64,000 nucleotides of DNA from Candidatus Obscuribacter sp. (GTDB lineage: Bacteria > Cyanobacteriota > Vampirovibrionia > Obscuribacterales > Obscuribacteraceae). The position numbers were made by a program, and so were the translations under genes. Under the pieces are notes generated by a model. That model was not told where the DNA came from, searched no databases, and saw nothing but the letters and a program-made list of their open reading frames with translations. The stretch lies in contig JADYXR010000011.1 in NCBI GenBank assembly GCA_021772095.1, positions 1-64,000 of the forward strand. The letters run 5' to 3'. Positions 1-14,532 of this stretch are shown here, one piece after another (within the stretch, counting starts at the first letter, position 1; each line of letters opens with the position of its first letter).

Positions 1-262
1 ATACAGATTCAGACATTTAAGATCTAGTGACATTCAGCGACAGTCAAGCGGCAAATCTGTCTGACGCCAAGCGGCAAAAACCATTGTCGCTGATCACCGT
101 CCAAGCAAATTTGCCAGAGGCGCAGGTGGCAGTGCTTGCAATAGGACGCGATAAGAGTTTCAGACACGCATCGTGCGAATGACAGCCTTAACCGCAAAGC
201 CAAACAAAACTCGCTCCCTCGCTCCATTGAAGCTCCAAGGACTGAAGTGACGCAGAGATTTT

Positions 263-943
263 TTAGAGAATGGGATGGTATTGCAGGTGACACCACTCAA
301 GTGCCACGAATTCTTCTCGATCCAAGTCGGCGAAGATAACTGCTATCCATTCGGTCGTCCCATTATCGCCCTCCATGCAGGCTGTTCCAGGACCGATTCC
401 GAAACGAGACCCGTTTAGACGCATGCGCTGGTTTACTTTTGCTATGGCTTTGTCTACCTGGTCTAGACCGCCTTCCTGGTAGGATTTGCGATATAGTTCT
501 GCCACCATATCTAATACCTTGCTGTTGCTGGCAAGATATTTTCTGCGAAAAACACCGGCGGTATATTCTCGGATCATCTCGATTTGTTTTTTCATTTTCG
601 GCGAAACTTTTCCGGCGTTATAGCGCTCAAGCAAGAAGACACCATTATCGGTGCCGAATTCAACCATCATCTGGTGGACAAAAATGCTCTCAAAACTGGG
701 AGACATCGCCTTCTTCGAGTTAATCGGATCGAGAAAATCGAATTCGCCTTTTCGAGCCGCCTCGACAATCTCGTCGATCATTTCGTCAAAAGGATCGAAG
801 CTCAGATCATTCTTACTGATGGGGCTATTCTGGTAAGGCGATTCAGCAATTCGAAGTGGACGAACGGAACTTCGAACTCTAGCGGCTAGCGCCTTCACTC
901 CTCGGACTTTCATCTTCGGATTTTCCTTAGCTGTAGCGGTCAA
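263..943 (-). CDS. Hypothetical protein, possible partner of the upstream giant protein
   Basis: No family recognised. The product is about 226 residues, with a basic N-terminus, an acidic stretch (FDPFDEMIDEIVEAA) and a helical middle, and no signal peptide or membrane segment; it is predicted cytoplasmic. I place the start at a TTG codon because a perfect AGGAGG lies five bases upstream of it; a longer frame to 1024 would overlap the stop of the preceding gene and has no such site. An ATG 11 codons further in, also with an AAGGA upstream, is an alternative. The gene follows the giant peptidase-like gene by about 70 bases on the same strand, so co-transcription is likely. A role as a chaperone or immunity partner is speculation from position only. 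Confidence 0.6.
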   Translation of the reverse strand: MTATAKENPKMKVRGVKALAARVRSSVRPLRIAESPYQNSPISKNDLSFDPFDEMIDEIVEAARKGEFDFLDPINSKKAMSPSFESIFVHQMMVEFGTDNGVFLLERYNAGKVSPKMKKQIEMIREYTAGVFRRKYLASNSKVLDMVAELYRKSYQEGGLDQVDKAIAKVNQRMRLNGSRFGIGPGTACMEGDNGTTEWIAVIFADLDREEFVALEWCHLQYHPIL

Positions 944-1014
944 TTGAACCTCCTGGCTCGCGGCAATGGGACGAAAACCACGTCGTCGTTCGTCTGATTG
1001 ATTTGCACCTGCGC

Positions 1015-4000
1015 TCATCGCCATCCGCGACCACCTCGGCGATTGTTGTTGGGATAGTAGTTTCCATTTCCTGGTTGGTTGTATCCACCTGGCTGAACGT
1101 AACCGCCAGGATTGTTGTAACTGCTGCCACCGCTGCTGTTATTGCTGGCTTTGTATTGGTTGTTATCTTCACTCGGTTTGATCATACCTTTGATGGTGCT
1201 GTCGCTTGCGAGTTTGTACTTGCGCTGCGTGACCGCCTCGTTTACTTGTTTTTCAGCGTTGTTATCGCCCTTCGCCCAGGCTTCCAAATTCGAGATGCGC
1301 GCCACAATTTTGTCGTCGTTCTCGCCATGTTGGTTGTCCTGGATAATGCACCACTGGCCCTCGACCTGTTTCAAGTGCATCGACTTGGCGTGACCAGGAC
1401 TGTAATTCAGTACTGTTCCTTTTTCCAGAAGCGTCTTGCGAAGGTCGCCGTTAATCAGCGTTCCTTCGCCGTGGTCACCCCACTTGATGTCACTTGGTTT
1501 GTCACCGGTCACCATTTGCATGATCTCGGCGTTGCCTGTAGACCAACGGTTGCCGCTGGTAGTAAACGATTTATGCGTGCCACCATCCATGGCGCGCGGG
1601 CTTTGACTTCTACCACCAAGAACCGGCATTGTGTAGTCGAATATCTTGCCGACCGGACTACGGTCGCCATCGCATTGACGCATCATTCCCGGTTGTTGAT
1701 CCCAGGTGTCAGTTGCTTTGCTGATGCTCCAACCAGTTTCCTGGAATCCTTCAGGGAATTTCAAATAGTCCTTAGAGAATGCAACAGTCTTCGGCGCATC
1801 ACCTTTGGTACCACTGTTTTTGGTTGTATAAGAACCAGTCAGTGAAACTTGTTTCAGAAGGTCAGCCATGTGTTCAGTGCGCTGCGTCAGCCCCCAGATG
1901 TGGGCAGATTGAATCCAGCAAGTTCCGTGTCCATCCCAATCTTGACCACCGACAGAACCCTGATCCATTGTTGTTGGATCTTGCGCATGGAACATGAAGT
2001 TTTCAGCCAGAAACGCTCTTTGATTTTTATCGTAGAAAGTTCCGGCATCGTCACTATTGACCATTTGTTGAAGATTGTCGTAAGTGCGAGAAACTGACTT
2101 GCTGACTTCGTCGTCGACCTGTTCGGCGCCCGTCAATCCGCCCAACTTACGCGCCTGAGCACGTCCCGTCATGCGCTCTTCAAACGCTTTCATCATCTCT
2201 TCCATCCGCTTATATCGCGGTTCGTCGAGATTCTTTTCCATCGACTCCAGTAAATTCATGCGAGATTCTTCGACCGAGTCGGAGAAGCCACTGCCGTCGC
2301 CGCCGTTGAGACCTTGTATACGCGGCTTGTCGGCAACTTTCGATTCCGGCGTAGTGTATTCGTACTCGCGGTCGCCGAGAACATTACCGATTTTTCTCGT
2401 CGGTTTTTCTTTGCCGTTCTCAGACTTGCTGTGGAACTCTTCGCTCAGTCCGCCTTGAGGCAACGCTTGCCGCGCCCAAACGGAAGTACGTTCACCATCT
2501 TTGGTGGCACGAGTGTCACTGATCGCCAGCAATTTTTTAGCAGCACCATCACCTGTGTACTCGAATTTCCTGGTGACACCATTAGGCTTGCTCGACTTGA
2601 GAAGCGTGTCGTCTCTATCGTGCTCGAGTTTCAGTCCATTAGAACGTTCGGTAATTTTGCTGACCGGTTTTCCATCGGCACCATTAATGTTGTATTGCAA
2701 ATCGCCATTGTCGCTCAGTTTGACTGCATCAATCTTCTGTCCGGCAGCCAATCCGGGAGGGAAAACAGTTTTCGATTCGCCTTTACCGTTCGATTCCAGA
2801 ACACCGGTGACGACGCCTTTAGCATCCTTTTGGAAGGTTCTAGTCGTATCGCCGAATTGAACTTTCGATAGTTTGCCGCGATTATCTAAGATCAGTTTCG
2901 AACCGTCTTTCTTCGCGATAATCTCTTCGCCTGCCAGTGTTCGCGTGCGAACACTTCCCTTATCATCGGTGTAACTGAGTTCGCCGGTTTCATTGAACTT
3001 CAAATCTTTGCGTGCTTCCGGCTCATACGGCGAGTCGGATTTCCACATGCCGTCGGCGCCCTTGTTCCAATTTACACGCTGTTTTGTCGGTCCATCGAAG
3101 ACAGAAATTTGCGAGTTGTCGTTATTAGTGTAGGCTACGCTGCTTCCGTCACCGCGTCTGACATATCTCGACTGGCTTCCTTCGGCAGCTGATAGACCTT
3201 TGCCGTCTTCGGTCGCTTTGATGCCGACCTTCTGACCGTTGCCGAGGAAAGCGTAGTTGTCCTTGCCTTCGCCCCAACTGCACGAGACTCTTTGAATAAC
3301 GTGGACACCATCATCGGTGACTGCGAATTCACCTTGCAATGAAGCGCTTCTGCCATCACCTGTTTGTGCGGTCCAATTGGCCGAGTCCGGCGCGGAGCGA
3401 GTCCACGTCGCGCTCTGTCCACTTTGCTTATCGACGACATGGTAAGACTTTATTTTTGTGGTTGAACCATCGAAATAGGTGTAATCGCGTTTGAACCGAT
3501 CGTTCTCGATTGTTTTGAAACGACCTTGCTCATCGCGATTGAGATCGGCTTTCCACGGAGTATCGGGCTTGGCATCGCCCTGCATTGCCAGCTGCGAAGA
3601 TTTCTTTTCGCCTTTGGCATCTGTAAAATCGTAAGCACCATCGGCGCGCGGAGTAACATCAGATCTAAGTTCGGTGCCACCTGGAGGGCTGGTTCGAACA
3701 AACTTGTCACCGAAGCCACCAGTAGTATTTGCCTGCCGTGTCCATTCCTCAACACGCTCACCGCCAGCGGTTTTAACGCGATCGGTAATTTGCAGAACTT
3801 GCTTTCCGGTTGGATCAAACTTGTAACCACGGGTAGAACCATCAGGCAATGTCACAAGGCTGACATTTCCTTGTTTGTCGGTGGTCAAAACCGGCTCAGG
3901 TCGGCGTGCGGCACCGCCTGTGGTGTCGTTGCCCGGGACCCTGGCGTCCGGTTTTTCGACTGAAACTTTACCTTCGGAGTTCTGAATATTCCAGGGCTGT

Positions 4001-4782
4001 GACGGCGAATTGCGCAAACAGAAATCACCATTTTTGCGCAGGTCAAACTCACCGGCAATCGGAATGTCGGCATTCGCTGTTTTGAGATACCATTTATTGT
4101 CGTCTTTTTTGATGTAGTCTTTTACGCCCGACACATCGGTTTGCTTGATGCCCACCAGACCACGAACGGGATCGTGTTTGAACTCGCGCGATTTATCGCC
4201 GTAGTCAATTTTATCGATCTTCTTACTAACGGCATCAACGTGAACGTTCTTCGGCAGGGCGGGAACGACCGGAGCATCGTCCGCTTTTATAGGTGCATCT
4301 TTTGGCTTGGGCGGATCGGTTGGTTTTTCCGGTAAATCGGTGGGCTTGTTGGGCGGGTCCGTTGGTTGCGATGGCAAGTCCGTAGGCTTAGCCGGAGGCT
4401 CGGTCGGCTTACTCGGGTCGGTTGGTTTCACCGGAGGATCGATCGGTTTGCCGGTTGAATCTTTTGATTTGTCGGCAACCTTCTTTGTTTTATCTCCAAA
4501 CAATGAAGGATCGAGAGAATCAAAATTCACGTCAGGAAGAAATACATCTATTCCTTCTGACAGTTTAACGCTCGGTATGTTACCCGGACGTGCGCCTTGA
4601 CTGGTATCAGGGATGGTGCCTGGTGTAACCTTGTCGTCTTTAGTCTCTTTGTCTTTAACTGGCGTGCTATCTGAACGCACGTCGAGTTTTGGGAACTCGT
4701 TGAAGTTCGGGGAGAACACATTCTCCGGCGGCGTGGTTTTTGGATTATCGAGCTTTTCCAACATATGACTGAGAGGCCTCAT
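1015..4782 (-). CDS. Giant protein: Pro/Thr linker, YD-like repeats, papain/calpain-like C-terminal motif
   Basis: About 1255 residues. Order seen: acidic/polar N-terminus without a signal peptide; a KPTDPP-type Pro/Thr repeat (about residues 105-170); a long central region (about 190-800) of degenerate repeats such as DNRGKLSKVQFGDTTRTF and RKFEYTGDG that resemble RHS/YD repeats; a helical segment; then a region with HGTCW (Cys955), a glutamine eight residues before it, GHAKSMH (His1131) and a following DNQHG. Spacing and context resemble a papain/calpain-type Cys-His-Asn site with an oxyanion Gln. The last 45 residues are Gly/Asn/Tyr-rich. The start is uncertain (ATG at 4782, TTG at 4785, or ATG at 4764; none has a strong ribosome site). 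Peptidase activity is inference from motifs; family membership could not be tested. Confidence 0.75.
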   Translation of the reverse strand: MRPLSHMLEKLDNPKTTPPENVFSPNFNEFPKLDVRSDSTPVKDKETKDDKVTPGTIPDTSQGARPGNIPSVKLSEGIDVFLPDVNFDSLDPSLFGDKTKKVADKSKDSTGKPIDPPVKPTDPSKPTEPPAKPTDLPSQPTDPPNKPTDLPEKPTDPPKPKDAPIKADDAPVVPALPKNVHVDAVSKKIDKIDYGDKSREFKHDPVRGLVGIKQTDVSGVKDYIKKDDNKWYLKTANADIPIAGEFDLRKNGDFCLRNSPSQPWNIQNSEGKVSVEKPDARVPGNDTTGGAARRPEPVLTTDKQGNVSLVTLPDGSTRGYKFDPTGKQVLQITDRVKTAGGERVEEWTRQANTTGGFGDKFVRTSPPGGTELRSDVTPRADGAYDFTDAKGEKKSSQLAMQGDAKPDTPWKADLNRDEQGRFKTIENDRFKRDYTYFDGSTTKIKSYHVVDKQSGQSATWTRSAPDSANWTAQTGDGRSASLQGEFAVTDDGVHVIQRVSCSWGEGKDNYAFLGNGQKVGIKATEDGKGLSAAEGSQSRYVRRGDGSSVAYTNNDNSQISVFDGPTKQRVNWNKGADGMWKSDSPYEPEARKDLKFNETGELSYTDDKGSVRTRTLAGEEIIAKKDGSKLILDNRGKLSKVQFGDTTRTFQKDAKGVVTGVLESNGKGESKTVFPPGLAAGQKIDAVKLSDNGDLQYNINGADGKPVSKITERSNGLKLEHDRDDTLLKSSKPNGVTRKFEYTGDGAAKKLLAISDTRATKDGERTSVWARQALPQGGLSEEFHSKSENGKEKPTRKIGNVLGDREYEYTTPESKVADKPRIQGLNGGDGSGFSDSVEESRMNLLESMEKNLDEPRYKRMEEMMKAFEERMTGRAQARKLGGLTGAEQVDDEVSKSVSRTYDNLQQMVNSDDAGTFYDKNQRAFLAENFMFHAQDPTTMDQGSVGGQDWDGHGTCWIQSAHIWGLTQRTEHMADLLKQVSLTGSYTTKNSGTKGDAPKTVAFSKDYLKFPEGFQETGWSISKATDTWDQQPGMMRQCDGDRSPVGKIFDYTMPVLGGRSQSPRAMDGGTHKSFTTSGNRWSTGNAEIMQMVTGDKPSDIKWGDHGEGTLINGDLRKTLLEKGTVLNYSPGHAKSMHLKQVEGQWCIIQDNQHGENDDKIVARISNLEAWAKGDNNAEKQVNEAVTQRKYKLASDSTIKGMIKPSEDNNQYKASNNSSGGSSYNNPGGYVQPGGYNQPGNGNYYPNNNRRGGRGWR

Positions 4783-5304
4783 CAAAAATCAATTCAAATA
4801 CCCGACCAAATCGGTCAGACAGATTCTCTCGAAACGCGCATGAGCAAACGATTGAGCAATGAGCTCAATTCTTAAACGGTTTCTTTCGTTGGTGATGGAA
4901 TCAGGTTGATAGTAATTAGTTAGGGCTGTGGTCTCAGCGTTTGACCTGTGGACGGAGAAGGGGTCTTGGCGTGGACACTAGAATCGGGGGTTTCTATCAA
5001 CGAATTGCAGCTATCCATCACGATACTACACTCGCTCAATAGCGATAAAGACTCTGCGACTAAAAGTATGCCACCACTCGAAAACCTTTGACAAGTTAAT
5101 TGAGCCGCCAAACAAGCCATTTTCCATCAATATCAAAACCAACGTACGTAGTTCCCCCACAATTATTTTTTTAATCGCGAATTTCTGTGTGTGATACGAG
5201 GTCAAAACGATTCAAATCGGCTGATGGAGCTCAGAGCGCAACGCGCAAAAAATGTGCATTTGCACAGTTTGGCGACAGAGTGATCTAGTGTGATGGAATT
5301 TCTA
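4783..5304. other. Intergenic region upstream of the giant gene
   Basis: About 520 bases with no supported gene. A 66-codon minus frame at 4920-5120 has no ribosome site and no recognisable motif. A 7-base-pair hairpin (ATTGAGC/GCTCAAT, 4851-4869) and a small TGTGCA-TT-TGCACA dyad (5253-5266) are visible. This stretch must contain the promoter of the giant gene and the 3' end of the VanZ gene, but I cannot place a convincing promoter. Confidence 0.4.
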
Positions 5305-5754
5305 TCATCGACGTGACGCACGAAATTTGAGAACTGCCAAAATCACGCTTGCACCAAATAAGATACCAGACGTATCCCAAGCAACATCCGCAAGAGAAGA
5401 ACTACGTCCGGGCACGAAACCTTGATGCCACTCATCGCTTGCCGCATACGCTATCGAAATAAGAAACGCGAGAACGATCACTCGCGTTTCCGTTCCATTA
5501 ACAGACTCGCTGCTATCAGTATCACGGACGACACCGGTACCTATCTGCTTCTCACGTTCGTCCTTGAGCAACGCCCACCGAACCAGCCAGAACAACACCA
5601 TAAACTCGCTGATGTGACCCGCTTTCCGCACAGGAATATTGGCCTCACCCAAATACTTTTCAGTCACGCGGCCGGAGTACGCTTGATGCGAGAACGCAAA
5701 AATGACGATCATCCAGAGAGCGACAGCGAACCAGCGAAATTTGTTTTTGCGCAT
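5305..5754 (-). CDS. VanZ-like membrane protein
   Basis: 149 residues with three or four hydrophobic segments. The signature DEWHQGFVPGRSSSLADVAWD (about residues 107-127) matches the VanZ-like family, whose archetype gives low-level teicoplanin resistance; the function of most members is unknown. An early segment (FAFSHQ) and a KAGHISEFMVLFW stretch are also typical. Its ATG follows the TAA of the DNA glycosylase gene with no intervening base, so translation is probably coupled. The length is normal for the family. Confidence 0.85.
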   Translation of the reverse strand: MRKNKFRWFAVALWMIVIFAFSHQAYSGRVTEKYLGEANIPVRKAGHISEFMVLFWLVRWALLKDEREKQIGTGVVRDTDSSESVNGTETRVIVLAFLISIAYAASDEWHQGFVPGRSSSLADVAWDTSGILFGASVILAVLKFRASRR

Positions 5755-6480
5755 TTAAGTTTTTGACTTCTTGAGCTTGAGTCTGTCGATTCGAGTTTTC
5801 AATGCGCGTTGCCTGGCGCTGTTTTTATTGGCACTGTCTTTGGTATTCAAGTTCACTGCATCAGCAGTCGCGTTTGCGTTTACTTTCGCATTCGTCTTTT
5901 TCGAAACGGCATTCTTTCGCAGCCCCGACACGCCCGGATGACCTTTCGCAGTAAAACGCCACAACTGTTCTTGAGCTACTGACAATCCGATTCGTTTAGT
6001 CACTTCCACTTCGTCATCCGAAAGCGGCTGCCCCTTAGCAAGCCAGATTGGCGACTGTGAGTCCATTAGGCTGACGCCATTGTGCGTTCGGTCAATCGCC
6101 CACTGCCTGCAGAGTTTTCCGGGACCATTTCCGCCGGGGATATCAATAGCGCGAATCAGCACTGCGCCTGGCACTCCATCAACCTCAGTAACTACGTTTA
6201 GACAAAAATACATGCCGTATATAAAGTAGACATAGGCGAATCCACCGGGCCCAAACATCACTTCACAACGTTTAGTTTTGCCTCGAAAGGCATGGCAAGC
6301 GGGATCATCGTGTGTGTACGCTTCCACTTCGATGATCGTCCCGGACAGTATGGTGCCATCATCCAGCCGCCTGCAAAGAAGCGTGCCCAGCAGTTCTCGC
6401 GCCACTTGGATAGTTTCACGCTCGAAAAATGACTTCGAGAAAGTCTTCTTTAATCTGCCATTTGTTACAACGGTTGCCAC
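5755..6480 (-). CDS. 3-methyladenine DNA glycosylase (AAG/MPG family)
   Basis: Removes alkylated purines in base-excision repair. The family core is clear: ARELLGTLLCRR, GTIIEVEAYTHDDPACHA (the EVEAY glutamate is the catalytic acid of the family), GPGGFAYVYFIYGMYFCLNVV and GNGPGKLCRQWAI. The core ends near residue 190. About 45 extra C-terminal residues are Lys/Arg/Asn/Ala-rich and of low complexity, perhaps a DNA-contacting tail. The start codon is GTG at 6480, with no strong ribosome site. It is divergently oriented to the c-di-GMP gene, with a 222-base shared upstream region, and directly abuts the VanZ-like gene downstream. Confidence 0.92.
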   Translation of the reverse strand: MATVVTNGRLKKTFSKSFFERETIQVARELLGTLLCRRLDDGTILSGTIIEVEAYTHDDPACHAFRGKTKRCEVMFGPGGFAYVYFIYGMYFCLNVVTEVDGVPGAVLIRAIDIPGGNGPGKLCRQWAIDRTHNGVSLMDSQSPIWLAKGQPLSDDEVEVTKRIGLSVAQEQLWRFTAKGHPGVSGLRKNAVSKKTNAKVNANATADAVNLNTKDSANKNSARQRALKTRIDRLKLKKSKT

Positions 6481-6702
6481 GATGTCCGACCCGAGTTGTG
6501 CAGCAGTTCTGCATCTACAAGTTGTATTTAAACACGAGAATTAAACATCTAACTGTCTTAGAACAATCAAAGTGGTTTAAAACTCAGAATAAGTCGTATA
6601 AAGAGATCAGGACATAAAAGCTGATAAAGCTTAATTGGTGCGGGAGAATTCGACTGTCTGTTAGACTCAAGAGGCAGTTAGTGAGCAGATTGACATTATC
6701 AA

Positions 6703-12192
<5,490 letters not shown>

Positions 12193-13153
12193 GTTTCTAT
12201 CCGAGCAGCGCTTCTGGACGAAAGCCGGGTGGGCCGTGCTTACCACTTTTGCACTCTGCATCGTGTTCCTCTACTTTTTTGTAAGTCCACGGTTTAACGA
12301 AACCCTGGTCAACACCGTTCTGATCCATCCAAACGTTTTGCCTGAACATGCAGAAGAGATGAGAGCTTTAGCCGGAGTTGAGGCTAAGGAAGTGACGATT
12401 CCAGCAGGCACCGCTCGTTTAGACGCGCTGTTATACAAAGTCAAAGGCGCACCGGATGTGGTGCTCTACAGCCATGGCAACGCGGGTAACATCGATCATC
12501 GCATTGAAAAAATCCGCGCGCTGATTCAGATTGGTATCAGTGTGTTTGCTTATGATTATCGTGGTTATGGGAAAAGCTCAGGCGAACCGACCTTAAAAAC
12601 TATTGTTGTCGATGGGATTGCCGCATACGATTTTCTAGTTGAAAAAGAAAACTACAAGCCTGAGCAAATTGTTCTGTATGGAGAATCAATTGGAACGGGC
12701 ATCTCGACTGAGATCGCTCGCAAACGAAAATATAAAGCGCTCATTCTAGAATCCGGATTTAGTTCACCGGAAACCAGAGCAAAAGAAAAAATCCCGGCAT
12801 TGAATATTTATCCATCGTTTCTCATGATGGACCCGGCGCTGGATAACCTCGAATATGTTCGCGGAAAGCATCAGCCGCTGCTTTTGATTGCCGGAAAACA
12901 CGACGACATGATTCCCTGCACGCACAGCGAAACCATGTTCGCTCAGGCGTCCGAGCCGAAAAAACTGCTGCTCGGACCAAACAGCAACCACAACGATTTT
13001 TCCAAAGATTGGATATTGTACAAAACGACCATTGAAGCCTTCCTGAAAGAGATCGGCAGCGTGCCGACCGTGGCAAAGCCTGAGCCTCAGGGCATTTGAC
13101 AGATTAAGAATTGATCAGTTATCGGTTTAGATAGTTCACGCAATCTGCGTATT

Positions 13154-13168
13154 CGGCTCGGGGAGCCG
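13154..13168 (+). terminator. Short GC-rich hairpin after the hydrolase gene
   Basis: CGGCTC-GGG-GAGCCG forms a perfect six-base-pair stem 55 bases after the hydrolase stop and is followed by TTTGTCT. It is a plausible weak intrinsic terminator, but the T tract is short. Confidence 0.4.
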
Positions 13169-13337
13169 TTTGTCTCGCGATCTCTTTAGAACCAAACCAG
13201 CCAAACCTATTATTTCAACTTCGCTAAAAATACAGCGAAAAACCCGGCATAAGATATAGAATAGGCATGCGGAAAGCACACATCCGACGGGCTCCCAGCC
13301 AGTCAAGAGCGACTTTGCAGGTCAGGAAAAAAAACAA

Positions 13338-14357
13338 ATGAGCATAAAAGAATTCATCGATCATCACTACAGACACTTCAACGCTGCAGTCGTGAAAGAC
13401 GCTTCCCAGGCTTATGTAGCCCACTTGGAAAAGGGCGGCAAAATGCTCCTCACGATGGCAGGGGCTATGAGCACTGCCGAGATAGGAGTATCACTGGCGG
13501 AGATGATTCGCCAGGATAAGATTCATGCAATCACCTGCACCGGAGCCAACCTCGAAGAAGACATCTTTAATTTGGTTGCACACGATGAATACGTCCGCAT
13601 TCCAAACTATCGCGAACTGACTGCCGAACAAGAAGTTGAACTGCGCGACAGAGGTTTGAACCGCGTAACCGACACTTGCATCCCTGAAGACAGCGCATTC
13701 AGAAAAGTCGAAAAACCACTGCTCGCCTTGTATCAGAAAGCAGAAAAAGAAGGCGCCAGATATTTTCCATACGAATACATGTACCAATTGCTGAATAGCG
13801 GTGTACTGAAAAACGAATATAAAATTGACCCGAAAGACTCATGGCTCCTCGCTGCAGCCGAGAAAAACTTGCCAATCTGGACGCCCGGTTGGGAAGATTC
13901 TACTCTTGGAAATATTTTCGTTTCACACATTTGGAAAAAACAAATCGGCACTTTCAATATCATGAAGTCCGGTCTAGAACAAATGCACAAGCTGATCGAA
14001 TGGTACATTGAAGAGTCAGAAAAGAACTCACTCGGATTTTTCCAGATTGGTGGTGGTATCGCCGGCGATTTCACTATTTGTGTTGTTCCTTTGATCGAAC
14101 AAGACATCAAAGGTTCAGTTAGATGCTGGGAATATTTCTGCCAGATCTCTGACAGCACCACATCCTACGGCAGTTACAGCGGTGCGGTTCCAAACGAAAA
14201 AATCACCTGGGGCAAAATCACACCAGAGACTCCGCGCTACATCATCGAATCAGACGCCAGCATAATTGCACCACTCGTATTCGCCTATGTTCTTGAATCC
14301 GATCTACAAACCGGCGCCAAGAAAGAATTGGTTTCGAGCAAGAAATCTACAAAATAA
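13338..14357 (+). CDS. Deoxyhypusine synthase family protein (bacterial, homospermidine-synthase-like)
   Basis: 339 residues, close to the usual family length. The NAD-fold glycines (TMAGAMSTAEIG), the CTGANLEED motif and the active-site block NEKITWGKI are present; Lys293 in WGK aligns with the lysine that forms the enzyme-butylamine intermediate in eukaryotic deoxyhypusine synthase. Bacteria lack eIF5A, so bacterial members are thought to move the aminobutyl group of spermidine onto a small amine such as putrescine, making homospermidine. Substrate specificity cannot be read from the sequence. It is a single gene with a long leader; a hairpin follows it. Confidence 0.88.
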   Translation: MSIKEFIDHHYRHFNAAVVKDASQAYVAHLEKGGKMLLTMAGAMSTAEIGVSLAEMIRQDKIHAITCTGANLEEDIFNLVAHDEYVRIPNYRELTAEQEVELRDRGLNRVTDTCIPEDSAFRKVEKPLLALYQKAEKEGARYFPYEYMYQLLNSGVLKNEYKIDPKDSWLLAAAEKNLPIWTPGWEDSTLGNIFVSHIWKKQIGTFNIMKSGLEQMHKLIEWYIEESEKNSLGFFQIGGGIAGDFTICVVPLIEQDIKGSVRCWEYFCQISDSTTSYGSYSGAVPNEKITWGKITPETPRYIIESDASIIAPLVFAYVLESDLQTGAKKELVSSKKSTK

Positions 14358-14386
14358 CTAATAAAGGCAACTTAAATCCGCAGGAC

Positions 14387-14442
14387 AAAAACCGTCTGCT
14401 GATATCTGTAAACCCTCATGGATATTAGCACTAAACGGTTTT
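14387..14442 (+). terminator. Compound hairpin downstream of the deoxyhypusine-synthase-like gene
   Basis: An outer stem AAAACCGT/ACGGTTTT encloses an inner stem TGCTGATATC/GATATTAGCA with one mismatch and a 14-base loop. It begins about 30 bases after the stop codon and the outer arm ends in TTTT, as in a terminator with an A-tract/T-tract pair. The stem is interrupted, so efficiency is uncertain. Confidence 0.45.
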
Positions 14443-14532
14443 GAGAACTCTGTCGATTGACTGGTTGGCGCTCGAACGCCTATTATTGACATAGATAGTG
14501 GTTTCGGGTTTTACCATCCAGGAGTTCGGCAG

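Noticed and set aside
24..296. 90-codon minus-strand frame at the left edge
   Set aside because: No ribosome site, Cys/Arg/Leu-rich composition typical of random frames, and it overlaps the end of the better supported small gene.
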